Positions 16,983 to 25,834 of a DNA stretch of 50,984 nt are shown here, one piece after another. Both the position numbers and the translations under genes were made by a program. The notes beneath the pieces are model-generated. The model was not told the DNA's origin. It searched no databases and saw nothing but the letters and a program-made list of their open reading frames with translations. The stretch comes from a bacterium. GTDB taxonomy: Bacteria; Vulcanimicrobiota; Xenobia; Xenobiales; JADMJV01. The number at the start of each line of letters is the position of its first letter. The stretch's first letter is position 1. The stretch spans positions 11,029 to 62,012 of the forward strand of contig JAFEBA010000112.1 in assembly GCA_018266105.1 (NCBI GenBank), in the 5' to 3' direction.

Positions 16983-17873
16983 GTGACTTCATCCAATCGG
17001 CTCTGGTTGATGGCGCTGCCGGTTTTTGCCCTCAGTTTCGCAATCGGCGTGATGTTCAACAAGCCGGGACGCAAGCCGGTGGCTCCTATAAGCGCCAGTT
17101 CGACTCCCAGCGATTTCACGGCCCCACACAAGCCGACCGTGGCCGAGTCCCTTAAAACACCAACTCCCGGACCCTCTCTGGACCTTCCCGAGCCCGACGG
17201 CCCGGATGCTCCCGGCTCCAATCCGGTGCCGGCCGGAGGAACCAGTTATTGGGTGGTGCAGGACAATGCCGCCCTCTACGCGGCCAAAGGTTTGAATCAA
17301 AGCGTTTTGGAGCGGCTTGCTTGTTCTACTCCGATTACTTTGCTGCGTGAAGAGGACGACTGGGTGGAAGTCCAGGTCGTCGGTGGCAACTCGGGGTGGA
17401 TGAAGCACTCTCAGGTCAATGACCGTCCGCCGCCTGGAGCTCCGGGACCTCGTCCAGGCGATGCGCTGGCCTCGCTGCAGGGCTTTTTTACCAGCCTCAA
17501 TCAGCACAACTACGCAAAAGCCTATGACCATCTGTCCTTCGATTTCAAGCGCGACCTCCCTTATCGTCGCTTTTCACAGGGCTACTCCAGTCTGGATCAG
17601 GTGGTCATGAGGGTGGTCCGGGTTCAGACCATCAGTCCGCAGTCTGAGCTTTTTTATCTCGAGATGCTTTGCGAGGAGCGTCCCAAATCCAAGACCTATC
17701 AAGGTGAATACACCATGGTGCTGGAGCAAAATCACTGGTATATCGCTCAGGCGACTATGAAGGAAGTGGATCCCAAGAGCATGGGTGCTTTTCAGCTTCC
17801 CCCCGGCGCCAGTCCCAAGCCGGCTTTTGCCGATCCAACCCCCGAGCCGCCGGAAGACGAATTCGGCGAATAA
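16983..17873 (+). CDS. Membrane-anchored SH3-domain protein with NTF2-like C-terminus
   Basis: This 296-residue protein has an N-terminal membrane anchor (LWLMALPVFALSFAIGVMF) and a Pro/Ser/Thr-rich spacer (residues 25-80). A bacterial SH3 domain follows, running from YWVVQDNAALYAAKG to GNSGWMKHSQV. A C-terminal domain begins at ALASLQGFFTSLNQHNYAKAY and resembles NTF2-like/DUF4878 folds. The tail is PEPPEDEFGE. SH3 modules in exported proteins often bind peptidoglycan. GTG at 16983 is preferred: an AGAGAGG site lies 6 bp upstream. An in-frame TTG at 16977 is an alternative. It is the first gene of the long plus-strand run. Confidence 0.8.
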   Translation: MTSSNRLWLMALPVFALSFAIGVMFNKPGRKPVAPISASSTPSDFTAPHKPTVAESLKTPTPGPSLDLPEPDGPDAPGSNPVPAGGTSYWVVQDNAALYAAKGLNQSVLERLACSTPITLLREEDDWVEVQVVGGNSGWMKHSQVNDRPPPGAPGPRPGDALASLQGFFTSLNQHNYAKAYDHLSFDFKRDLPYRRFSQGYSSLDQVVMRVVRVQTISPQSELFYLEMLCEERPKSKTYQGEYTMVLEQNHWYIAQATMKEVDPKSMGAFQLPPGASPKPAFADPTPEPPEDEFGE

Positions 17874-17920
17874 GACAGGGTGTGGCGGGCCAGCCGCAGA
17901 ACCTGTCAGGATAAACTCAC

Positions 17921-17927
17921 AGGAGGT
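17921..17927 (+). promoter_or_regulatory. Strong Shine-Dalgarno site fixing the GTG start at 17935
   Basis: AGGAGGT, a full anti-16S match, lies 7 bp before GTG at 17935. It decides against the longer open frame that begins at 17785 inside the preceding gene. Confidence 0.85.
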
Positions 17928-17934
17928 CCCGGTT

Positions 17935-18534
17935 GTGGCCAAACCTCGCAAAGCCATCGAGTCTCGCTTTCGGCGCGGGAGCAATTTCTTAATTCTTGTC
18001 GGTCTGCTTTCTGCTATCAGCCATAGCCTGCTGTATTTCGGCTTCACTTATCGCCCGGTCACGATTTTCTGTCTGGCCATTCCGGTGGTTTTGGACACGG
18101 TGGTGCGGGTGGTGGATCCTCGACTGTGGGGGCAAGAACTCCATTATTACTGCTATATTTTCGGCTTGATCCTGTCTGGTATCTTCGTTTTGCTGGGATT
18201 GGCTTCGAAGTTTTCCTCCCATAGCGGCACTTTCTTCAAGCTGGGTTCCTTCATGCACGGATTCAAGCGCCTGGGGCGCTGGGCCGGTGGTGCACAACTG
18301 GTGGGTTCCCGCCTGTTTTACTTTGTCGGAATCGTGCTCTACATTTTCGACGGCGTGCTGGCGCTGATGATGGAGAATTTCCTGCGTGCTAACTTCAGCC
18401 AACTGCGGGTGCTGGTCTTGATGAATCTGGGCTTCCACTGCCTGATCCTGGTCTTCTTGCTCTACGGCTTCGTGGCCGGACTGGAGTCGGAGGCACCCCC
18501 GAGTCAGGGACCGGGCCTGACTCCGGATGCTTGA
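17935..18534 (+). CDS. Polytopic membrane protein of unknown function
   Basis: This 199-residue inner-membrane protein has about five hydrophobic segments: LILVGLLSAISHSLLYFGF, TIFCLAIPVVLDTVV, YIFGLILSGIFVLLGLA, FYFVGIVLYIFDGVLALM and VLMNLGFHCLILVFLLYGF. A basic N-terminus (VAKPRKAIESRFRRG) predicts the N-terminus inside. No family recognised. The start is set by the AGGAGGT site at 17921. It overlaps the following TPR-ankyrin gene by 8 bp, implying translational coupling, and may be a membrane partner of that protein. Confidence 0.78.
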   Translation: MAKPRKAIESRFRRGSNFLILVGLLSAISHSLLYFGFTYRPVTIFCLAIPVVLDTVVRVVDPRLWGQELHYYCYIFGLILSGIFVLLGLASKFSSHSGTFFKLGSFMHGFKRLGRWAGGAQLVGSRLFYFVGIVLYIFDGVLALMMENFLRANFSQLRVLVLMNLGFHCLILVFLLYGFVAGLESEAPPSQGPGLTPDA

Positions 18535-20329
18535 TTCCGATACCATTCCGGTCGATCACGCCGGGAATAGCGAGACGGGCGCGAAGTTCAAAGGTCCTCC
18601 CCTCTGGGTGATCGGGATGATCGCCCCGCCTGTGCTCGGCACGGGGGCTGCCTATGCTCAATCCAACGGTAACCATCAGACCACCCTGATCGGTCTTGGG
18701 GCTGGAGTGGGATTGTCGGTCGTCTGGGTGGCCTGGTTGGCTCTCAAAGATGCCCGCCGTGTCAGTCTGGCGCGTCAACTGCAGGACCAGATTGAAGACG
18801 CCTGGACGTCTCATGCCAAGGGCGAATCTCAGCGCGCCGAAGAGCTGCTGAAAGAGTGCGTTAAGTTGGCCGGTAGTAAGCTCGGGCGCTATGACCTGGT
18901 GACCCTGGCCTGTCTGCACACTCTGGGCAATCTTTACAGGCTGCGGGAAGACCACGCCGGAGCCAACTCTTGCTACGAGCAGGCCCTTCCTATTTATCAA
19001 AAGACTCTACCGCGGACCCACCCGGCCAGAGCCTCGTTTCACGCGCATCGGGCCATGACATTCATCAGCATGGGCAACCTGGAAGAGGCGATGCGCGAGG
19101 CCCAGGAGTCGGTCACTTTGTATCGTGAGTGTGGCGGCCAAGAATTTGCTCTGGCTGATGCCTGTTCGTTAGTGGGCCGCCTGGCTAATCAGAGGGACGA
19201 GAATGAACTGGCCTTGCAAAGCTACTCGGAAGCTTTGGAGCTGGTGCGCCGCCGCCTGCCCATTCAAGACCCTCGCGTTTTGTCGGCCATGGGCAATCTT
19301 TGCCGAATCTATGTCAAGCTGCGTATGTTCCACGAATCCGAGAAGTTTTTGGTGCAGTTGGTGGCCGAACACCGGGCTCAGCCTGATTTGCAGCCTGAAA
19401 ACCATCTGGATGCCTTGCTCGATCTGGCATGGACCCGGCTTGAGCAGGGCCGGGCCGAAGAGTGCGAACCTTTGCTGGTCGAGGCTCTGGAGTTGCTGCA
19501 GACTCGGGTGGGACCCAAAGAACGACCTTTGCAGAAGGTTCTGGACGCCTATAAGCGCATCACCCAGGACTCGGTGGCCGCAGCCTCAACGACCCATGGC
19601 CTGGTCAATCTGATGCTGGTTTTCTGTGGTGAACGCGAGAAGCTGCGTCAGACCCTGGAAAAGTTTCCCCTGTGGATGAATGCGCGTGATGCAACCGGCT
19701 GGGGACCCTTGCACTGGGCCACTTTTGTCGGGCGCGACGACATTGTGCGCTGGCTTTTGCAAAAAGGGGCAGAGGTCAGTCGGCCGGAGGACCGGGTTCA
19801 TCCTCTGCATGTGGCCGCAGCCTGGGGGAAGCGCGAATCTTTGTTGGAGCTACTGGATGCGGGTGCGGATCTCAACGCTCGCGATCCGCGCGGCTGGACA
19901 CCTCTCTTTTGGTGCGCTTTCGCCGGCAAAACCAAGCTGATGGAGGCCTTGATCAAGCGTGGAGCGGATGTCAACTTGCGCGACGACCATGGCCGAACTC
20001 CCCTGCATGTCGCGGCCGAGGCCGGCCATCTGAGTACGGTTGCGGCTCTGGTCGGCAGTGGCGCCCGTCTCACGGCCAAAGAATCGGCTCAAGGACGAAA
20101 CCCATTGCATCTGGCTGCGGTGCGCGGCAATCTGGCCGTGTGCGAGTGCCTGGTTTATAACCAGGGTGATCTGAGCGCGCGCGATGAAGGCGGAAAGAAT
20201 CCGGTTGAACTGGCTCGGGACGGCCAGCATCGTTTGCTGCATCGTGTCTTGCGCCGCTTGACGCGGGCTGGCCTGGGTCGGAGGGAAATGGGCGCCGGGC
20301 CTCGGAGAGTCTCGTTGGATGCCGGTTAG
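18527..20329 (+). CDS. Membrane-anchored TPR-ankyrin hybrid protein
   Basis: This 600-residue protein has three parts. Two N-terminal hydrophobic segments come first (PLWVIGMIAPPVLGTGAAYA; LIGLGAGVGLSVVWVAWLAL, about residues 25-70). Residues about 75-340 carry TPR units of the kinesin-light-chain style (LACLHTLGNLYRLREDHAGA, LGNLYR...ALPIYQKTLP). A C-terminal array of about six ankyrin repeats follows from residue 385 (GWGPLHWATFVG, GRTPLHVAAEAG, GRNPLHLAAVRG). The repeat domains would lie on one membrane face as a docking scaffold. Combining TPR and ankyrin in one bacterial protein is uncommon. It overlaps the gene before by 8 bp and the one after by 11 bp. Confidence 0.85.
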   Translation: MLDSDTIPVDHAGNSETGAKFKGPPLWVIGMIAPPVLGTGAAYAQSNGNHQTTLIGLGAGVGLSVVWVAWLALKDARRVSLARQLQDQIEDAWTSHAKGESQRAEELLKECVKLAGSKLGRYDLVTLACLHTLGNLYRLREDHAGANSCYEQALPIYQKTLPRTHPARASFHAHRAMTFISMGNLEEAMREAQESVTLYRECGGQEFALADACSLVGRLANQRDENELALQSYSEALELVRRRLPIQDPRVLSAMGNLCRIYVKLRMFHESEKFLVQLVAEHRAQPDLQPENHLDALLDLAWTRLEQGRAEECEPLLVEALELLQTRVGPKERPLQKVLDAYKRITQDSVAAASTTHGLVNLMLVFCGEREKLRQTLEKFPLWMNARDATGWGPLHWATFVGRDDIVRWLLQKGAEVSRPEDRVHPLHVAAAWGKRESLLELLDAGADLNARDPRGWTPLFWCAFAGKTKLMEALIKRGADVNLRDDHGRTPLHVAAEAGHLSTVAALVGSGARLTAKESAQGRNPLHLAAVRGNLAVCECLVYNQGDLSARDEGGKNPVELARDGQHRLLHRVLRRLTRAGLGRREMGAGPRRVSLDAG

Positions 20330-20924
20330 ACGTCTGGCCGCGGTGATTTTTGCTCTGTGGCTGTGCCAGTGGGGTTATCTGGCCGCGGTGGGGCTTCCCA
20401 GTGGACTCTGGGATATCACCTACACTCACGCCGAGAAGTCTTTGGGGAAGAGTTTCCCCTATCCGCCGGAGAGTTTGCTGGCGTTTCGCCAGGCCGCCAG
20501 TCAGGCCGAAGGTCTCTATCCTGAGGATGGGCGTCTTGCTCGCAGCTACCACGACCTCGGCACCCTGTTGTTCTTTATGGGTCAATACCCTGAGGCACGC
20601 CTGTACTTGACCCGGGCGCTGGATATATTCGAGCGCGTGGATGGAACCCAATCAACCTGGGCCGGGATTACCCACGGCCGTTTAGGCGAGCTTCAGTTGC
20701 GCACCGGCAAACTCTCCGAAGCGGTCCAGAACCTGCAAAGGGCCGATGCCATTCTAGTGCGAACGGTGGGCAGGCTCGATCCAATGGCCCTCAGAGTCGG
20801 CTTCTTGCTGGCCCTTCAGGTTCGCGATCGGGAAAAGGCGAAGTTCGTTCTGGAGAGCTATCGACTGGCCGGGGTTTTCCCTGACCCTGTGGTTCGGACG
20901 CAACTGGAACAACTGCTTCGCTAA
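20319..20924 (+). CDS. Small membrane-anchored TPR protein
   Basis: This 201-residue protein has an N-terminal signal anchor (LAAVIFALWLCQWGYLAAVG) and two to three TPR-like units. These are LARSYHDLGTLLFFMGQYPE, ARLYLTRALDIFE, then HGRLGELQLRTGKLSEAVQN. The start overlaps the TPR-ankyrin gene by 11 bp, so the two are coupled and may act together at the membrane. It ends 33 bp before the PTS fusion gene, which has its own AAAGAGG ribosome site. Confidence 0.78.
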   Translation: MPVRRLAAVIFALWLCQWGYLAAVGLPSGLWDITYTHAEKSLGKSFPYPPESLLAFRQAASQAEGLYPEDGRLARSYHDLGTLLFFMGQYPEARLYLTRALDIFERVDGTQSTWAGITHGRLGELQLRTGKLSEAVQNLQRADAILVRTVGRLDPMALRVGFLLALQVRDREKAKFVLESYRLAGVFPDPVVRTQLEQLLR

Positions 20925-20957
20925 AAAGGCTGTTTCGAACGAAAAGAGGTCTACGCG

Positions 20958-23444
20958 ATGCAGGTCGTCCTTCAGGCGCCCCTAACAGGTTGGGCACTGC
21001 CCTTGAGCGAGGTGCCCGATCCGGTCTTTTCCCAAGGGCTGGCCGGGCCTGGCTACGCTATCGACCCCGTTGTTTCGGTGCTCCAATCTCCCTGCGCTGG
21101 CGAGGTTGTGCAGCTACACCGTTGCCTGCATGCCGTAACAATCCGCCGCTCAGATGGCCTGGAAGTTCTGATGCACGTCGGCATTGATACCGTCAAGCTG
21201 AATGGTCGGGGGTTCAACGCTCGCGTAAAGGTCGGGGATCGAGTCGAGGCCGGCGCGGAGCTCTTGGAATTTGATAGCGACCTCATCGCCACCCGCTGTC
21301 GCAGCCTGATCACAGTGGTGGTCATTCCTGAAAACCCTGCCGTGAGCAACGTCCAGGCTCAAGAGGGCAAGGTTGTTCAGGGAGCGGACTGGCTCAAGCT
21401 CGAGTTGAAGTCCGACCTGCCCCTTTCCTCTGCCTCAAGCCCCGAAAAGCAGGCCGAAGTTTGCGGTCGCTGGCTTGAACTGCCTAATCCATCCGGCATG
21501 CATGCCCGTCCGGCGGCTCAGTTGCTGGCTCTGGTGAAAGAGCTGCCTGGTGAACTCTGGCTGGAGAGCCGGCAGTGCCGCGCTTCCGCGCGCAGCCTGG
21601 TGGGCATCCTGGGTTTGGGCCTGGCTCCCAAGGACGAAGTTCGATTGGTTCATACCGCCCTGCAACCGGCCCAGTTGGAGCGACTTGAAGCCGAGATTCT
21701 GGCCGGTCTGGGAGACGATTTGTCAGCTGCTCCCGTCCAAGCGGCTGTGGCCCCAGTGCCGGTGGCGGCTTCTTTGCCTGGTCAGTTGCGGGGCGTGGTG
21801 GCCTCGCGTGGACTGGGCCTGGGAGTTGTCTACCTGTGGAAAAGGGCCTCCTTCAAGTTGCCCGAGCAGGGACAGGGAGCCTCGGAAGAGCGCGACAAGT
21901 TTGAACAGGCTCTGGCCGCGGCTGCGTCCCAGATCAAGGAGCTGGAGAAGAAGGCCCCGGCCGCCGAGCGCGCTATCTTTGGAGCTCACGCCGAGATTTT
22001 ACAGGATCCTCAACTTTTGGAAGAGACCCGTCAGGCGGTGAGCGCGGGTCAGCCCGCCGCCACCGCCTGGCACGCGGCCTACGATAAGCAGGCTGAGTTG
22101 CTGGCCTCGCTCTCCAACCCCCTGCTGGCGGCCAGAGCCAATGACTTGCGGGACGTGGGTGAGCGGGTGCTGACCTGCCTGTTGGGGGAGAGTTCAGCCC
22201 GGCGCATCTTCCCCGAGAATTGTATCGTGGTCTGTCGCGACCTCAACCCCAGTGAGACCATCCAGCTCGACCGCAGTCGGGTCAAGGGTCTTTGTTTGGC
22301 TCAGGGCGGGCCCACCAGCCATGTGGCCATCCTCGCGCGTTCCCTTGGAATCGCCTCGTTGTGCGCCGTTGGGGCAGCCTGCCTGGAGCTGAAAGAGGGT
22401 TCTCAGGTGGTACTCGACGCCGAGAACGGGATTTTGCTGACCGAACCCACTCCGGCCCAACTGGAGGCGGCTCAAGCTCGACTGGCCGAGCTCGAGAAGC
22501 AGCGGGCCCAGGAGCACGAGAGCGCTCATCAGGAGGCCCGCAGCCTGGACGGCACGGCGGTGGAGGTGGCCGTCAATATTGGCAATGCCGAAGACCTCCG
22601 GCAAGGTCTGGAGCAGGGTGCCGAGGGTGTCGGGCTGTTTCGCAGCGAGTTTTACTTTCACGGATTAGATCAAGAACCAAGTCTGGAGCAACAGAGCACT
22701 TTTTATGGCGAGCTGGCCTCCAGGCTCGGTGCGCACAAGCGTCTGGTGGCGCGCCTGCTGGACGTGGGCGGAGATAAACCACTTTCCTACGTACCCATGC
22801 CCCAGGAAGAAAATCCTTTCCTGGGGGTGCGGGGTATTCGTCTTTACAAATCTCGTCCCGACCTCTTTCGTCATCAAATTCAGGCCCTGCTCAAGGTGTC
22901 CGAGGCCTGCCGGTTGGCTCTGATGGTGCCGATGGTGAGCACACTGGCGGAATGGCGGGTGATTCGGGCCGAAATCGAGCACCAACTCCAGGGGCGCAAG
23001 GTTGAGTTGGGGGTGATGGTCGAGGTGCCTTCGGCTGCCTTGCTGGCCGAACAGCTGGCTCCCGAGGTGGACTTTTTCTCCATCGGGACCAATGACCTGA
23101 CTCAGTATACTCTGGCCATCGACCGCGCTCACCCGGAGCTGGCCGGCCAGGTGGATGCCCTGCACCCAGCCGTTCTCAAGCTGATTCACATGGTCGGTCA
23201 AGCTGCTCGTCAGCACAACCGTTGGGTGGGAGTTTGCGGTGGCGCGGCCCAAGATCTGGAGGCCGTGCCTTTGTTGCTGGGAATGAATGTGCGCGAATTG
23301 AGCGTCAGTCCGCCGGCCGTGCCCTCGGTTAAAGCCGAGGTTCGCCGCTGGTCGGTGGCCGAGTGCGAGAAATTGGTGGGCGAAGCATTGGCCCTGGCTG
23401 AGGCCGAAGCAGTGCGTAAACTGGTGCGGGAGCGTCGTCCATGA
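20958..23444 (+). CDS. PTS multiphosphoryl transfer protein (EIIA-HPr-EI fusion)
   Basis: This 828-residue cytoplasmic protein joins three phosphorelay modules. EIIA of the glucose type covers residues 1 to about 145, with phospho-His73 in MHVGIDTVKL and supporting His58. HPr covers about 170-255, with His182 in MHARPAAQ and the regulatory-Ser-like RSLVGILGL. Enzyme I covers about 275-828, with His455 in GGPTSHVAILARS, PEP-domain NIGNAEDL, GVGLFRSEF and GVCGGAAQD. It passes phosphate from PEP to the EIICB permease encoded next, with a 4-bp overlap, so two genes make a complete PTS. The order EIIA-HPr-EI is a known fusion. No kinase for the HPr Ser is in the window. Confidence 0.95.
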   Translation: MQVVLQAPLTGWALPLSEVPDPVFSQGLAGPGYAIDPVVSVLQSPCAGEVVQLHRCLHAVTIRRSDGLEVLMHVGIDTVKLNGRGFNARVKVGDRVEAGAELLEFDSDLIATRCRSLITVVVIPENPAVSNVQAQEGKVVQGADWLKLELKSDLPLSSASSPEKQAEVCGRWLELPNPSGMHARPAAQLLALVKELPGELWLESRQCRASARSLVGILGLGLAPKDEVRLVHTALQPAQLERLEAEILAGLGDDLSAAPVQAAVAPVPVAASLPGQLRGVVASRGLGLGVVYLWKRASFKLPEQGQGASEERDKFEQALAAAASQIKELEKKAPAAERAIFGAHAEILQDPQLLEETRQAVSAGQPAATAWHAAYDKQAELLASLSNPLLAARANDLRDVGERVLTCLLGESSARRIFPENCIVVCRDLNPSETIQLDRSRVKGLCLAQGGPTSHVAILARSLGIASLCAVGAACLELKEGSQVVLDAENGILLTEPTPAQLEAAQARLAELEKQRAQEHESAHQEARSLDGTAVEVAVNIGNAEDLRQGLEQGAEGVGLFRSEFYFHGLDQEPSLEQQSTFYGELASRLGAHKRLVARLLDVGGDKPLSYVPMPQEENPFLGVRGIRLYKSRPDLFRHQIQALLKVSEACRLALMVPMVSTLAEWRVIRAEIEHQLQGRKVELGVMVEVPSAALLAEQLAPEVDFFSIGTNDLTQYTLAIDRAHPELAGQVDALHPAVLKLIHMVGQAARQHNRWVGVCGGAAQDLEAVPLLLGMNVRELSVSPPAVPSVKAEVRRWSVAECEKLVGEALALAEAEAVRKLVRERRP

Positions 23445-25171
23445 AAGGCCTGTTCGCGATCTTACAACAAATCGGGCGCTCGTTGATGTTGCCCGTCTCG
23501 GTTCTGCCGGTGGCCGGTATTCTGCTGGGGGTCGGTAGCGCCAAGTTCAGCTGGATGAATCCGCTGCTGGCCATGGTGATGGAGAAATCGGGCGGGGCCA
23601 TCTTCTCGAATCTACCCCTGATCTTTGCCATTGGTGTGGCCCTGGGGTTCGCCAACTTTGACGGGGTCGCCGCGGTCGCGGCCACGGTGGGTTTCTTTGT
23701 GCTCATCTCGACGATGGGCGTGATGGCGGCTTTCCACGGCACGCCGGAACGAATGTTGGCCACGGTGGACGGAATCAAAACTCTGGAAACCGGAGTCTTT
23801 GGTGGTATCCTGATCGGACTTTTGGCCGGGAACTTGTTCCGACGATTCTATCGCATCGAACTTCCGCCTTATCTAGGATTCTTTGCGGGCAAGCGCTTCG
23901 TGCCCATTATCACCGGTATCTGCTCGCTCCTGCTGGGCATCTTGATGAGCTACCTGTGGCCTCCAGTGCAGGGAGTGATCAATCAGTTCTCTGATTTCGT
24001 GGCCAACAAAAACCCGGCACTTTCGGTGGCCATTTACGGGGTGGTGGAACGCGGCCTGATCCCCTTTGGCCTGCACCACATCTGGAATAACCCTTTTTTC
24101 TTCACCATTGGTGACTACCTGAAAGATGGAGTGCACTATCACGGTGACATCACGCGCTTTATGCAGGGAGATAAGACGGCCGGCATCCTGGGTGGGGCCT
24201 ATCTTTTCAAGATGTGGGGTCTGCCCGCCGCAGCCATCGCCATGTGGCACAGTGCCAAGCCAGAACGTCGCAAGGAAGTGGGCGGCATCATGATCTCGGC
24301 CGCCTTCACCTCCTTTTTGACCGGCATTACCGAGCCCATCGAGTTTTCGTTTCTGTTCGTGGCTCCGTTGCTCTACGGCATTCACGCCTTGCTGGCGGGC
24401 AGTGCTTTCTTCGTCATGTACGAGATGGGCGGGCGCCTGGGCACCACTTTCTCGCATGGGCTCATTGACTATGTGGTGCTCTACGCCAAGTGCGTCAATC
24501 CCAACCTGGTGCTGATTTTGGGTCCGGTCTACGCGCTGATTTACTACTTTGTTTTTCGAGCCGCCATCCGTATGTTGGACTTGAAGACTCCCGGTCGCGA
24601 GGACGAAGTGGTGCTGAGCAGCAGCGGCGCCGAAGCGGGTGGGCTGGCCGGCGCCGTGCTGGAGGCCCTGGGTGGCGCCTCCAATCTGGCAGCGCTGGAT
24701 GCCTGTATCACGCGCCTGCGCGTGACCGTGAAGTCCATGCCTTCGGTTCAGGTCGATGTGCTCAAGCAGTTGGGTGCAACCGGGGTCATGGTGGTGGGCG
24801 ATAGTTTGCAGGCTATTTTTGGCACCCGTTCCGAGAATATTAAGACGGATATCGAGGCCATTCTGGCCGGACGGGGCCAACAGGTGGCGCGAGAGACTCG
24901 GACGGCTGCTGCCGAGGCCGTGATTGAAGCTCAACCCCTGCCCGCGGCGGAGTCCGATAAGCTGTGTAAGGCAGTGGGGGGGCGCGCCAATGTCTTGGAG
25001 AGTTCCTGCGTGGGCGTAACCCGACTGCGCCTGCGTTTGAAGCAGGTCGAACTGCTCCAGCCTCAGCTGCTGCAGGAACTGGGAGCTCGCGACGTGCAGA
25101 GCTTTGATGGCAATTTGATTCACGTGCTGGTGGGGCCGGAAAGCGCTCGTTGGGGCGCTAGTCTCAAATAA
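23441..25171 (+). CDS. PTS glucose/N-acetylglucosamine-type permease, EIIC-EIIB-EIIB'
   Basis: This 576-residue inner-membrane sugar transporter has an EIIC of the glucose/GlcNAc family at residues 1 to about 385 (GLHHIWNNPFF, GITEPIEFSFLFVAPLLYG). An EIIB domain follows at about 400-475 with the phosphorylatable Cys422 in DACITRLRV. A second EIIB-like domain (about 505-576) reads SSCVGVTRLRLRL. Aligned on TRLR, the phospho-Cys position is Gly525, so this domain is probably not a phosphate carrier, though Cys523 lies two residues away. It has no EIIA of its own; that is supplied by the upstream fusion. ATG overlaps the previous stop by 4 bp. The substrate is glucose or GlcNAc by family; which one is undecided. 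Confidence 0.93.
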   Translation: MKGLFAILQQIGRSLMLPVSVLPVAGILLGVGSAKFSWMNPLLAMVMEKSGGAIFSNLPLIFAIGVALGFANFDGVAAVAATVGFFVLISTMGVMAAFHGTPERMLATVDGIKTLETGVFGGILIGLLAGNLFRRFYRIELPPYLGFFAGKRFVPIITGICSLLLGILMSYLWPPVQGVINQFSDFVANKNPALSVAIYGVVERGLIPFGLHHIWNNPFFFTIGDYLKDGVHYHGDITRFMQGDKTAGILGGAYLFKMWGLPAAAIAMWHSAKPERRKEVGGIMISAAFTSFLTGITEPIEFSFLFVAPLLYGIHALLAGSAFFVMYEMGGRLGTTFSHGLIDYVVLYAKCVNPNLVLILGPVYALIYYFVFRAAIRMLDLKTPGREDEVVLSSSGAEAGGLAGAVLEALGGASNLAALDACITRLRVTVKSMPSVQVDVLKQLGATGVMVVGDSLQAIFGTRSENIKTDIEAILAGRGQQVARETRTAAAEAVIEAQPLPAAESDKLCKAVGGRANVLESSCVGVTRLRLRLKQVELLQPQLLQELGARDVQSFDGNLIHVLVGPESARWGASLK

Positions 25172-25189
25172 ACTCTGGAGGTTGCAGGC

Positions 25190-25834
25190 ATGAAAAAGTA
25201 TCTATGGGCGGCGTTGTGTGCGGCCGCGTTGCAGGCGGGCGCTGCCGCAGTGGACCCGCTGGATGAGTCGCTGGCCAAGTATTCGGCCATCCCTGAGGGC
25301 AAAGTGACCTTCCAGCTCAAGGTCCAGGGCATGCCCTGGACTCAGAACAGCACTCTCGTCTTTCGGCGGCCGGACAGGATGCACTATTGGGCCGAAACCA
25401 AATATCCCGAGGGTCCCCCCCTGGTGGTGCACTGCTGGCTCGACGGCGGTAAGCTCTGGTCCTGGACCAGTCGCGTGGGCGACTGGGAGGATGCTCAGAA
25501 AAACGCTTATCGGGCTGAGGACTTTCCTGGCGGTCTGAAGGACGCGCCCACCAGCGACCCCCTGGGACCCGGCAATTTCCTGTTGCTCTTGCTCTCCGGT
25601 TCACGTCAGGAATTCGAACTAGAGCCTTCCAAGGCGAATCAGCCGGATATCTGGTGGAAAGACGGTGAGAATCAGCTGGTGCTGGATCCGGTCAGCAAAC
25701 TGGTCAAAGAGATTGTCGCCTGGCATGGCGGTAAGGACGTGGCTCATGCCCAGGTGCAAACCGCTCCCGGTCCAGTGCCGGAGGATCAGCTGACCTGGAA
25801 GATGCCTGCCGATTCGACTGTTATAAAACTATAG
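25190..25834 (+). CDS. Exported LolA-like / outer-membrane lipoprotein-sorting-type protein
   Basis: This 214-residue protein has signal peptide MKKYLWAALCAAALQAGAAA. The mature domain shows repeated beta-strand patterns (KVTFQLKVQGMPW, STLVFRRPDRMHYW, KLVKEIVAWHGG) typical of the LolA/LolB half-barrel. A periplasmic lipid- or lipoprotein-binding role is inferred, but no family signature is firm. A GGAGG ribosome site lies upstream, 18 bp after the PTS permease stop, so it is the last gene of the plus-strand run. It overlaps the convergent membrane gene by 14 bp. Confidence 0.65.
   Translation: MKKYLWAALCAAALQAGAAAVDPLDESLAKYSAIPEGKVTFQLKVQGMPWTQNSTLVFRRPDRMHYWAETKYPEGPPLVVHCWLDGGKLWSWTSRVGDWEDAQKNAYRAEDFPGGLKDAPTSDPLGPGNFLLLLLSGSRQEFELEPSKANQPDIWWKDGENQLVLDPVSKLVKEIVAWHGGKDVAHAQVQTAPGPVPEDQLTWKMPADSTVIKL

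Noticed and set aside
23873..25123. Minus-strand frame of 416 codons opposite the PTS permease
   Set aside because: His/Gln-rich antisense shadow of well-conserved EIIC/EIIB domains.
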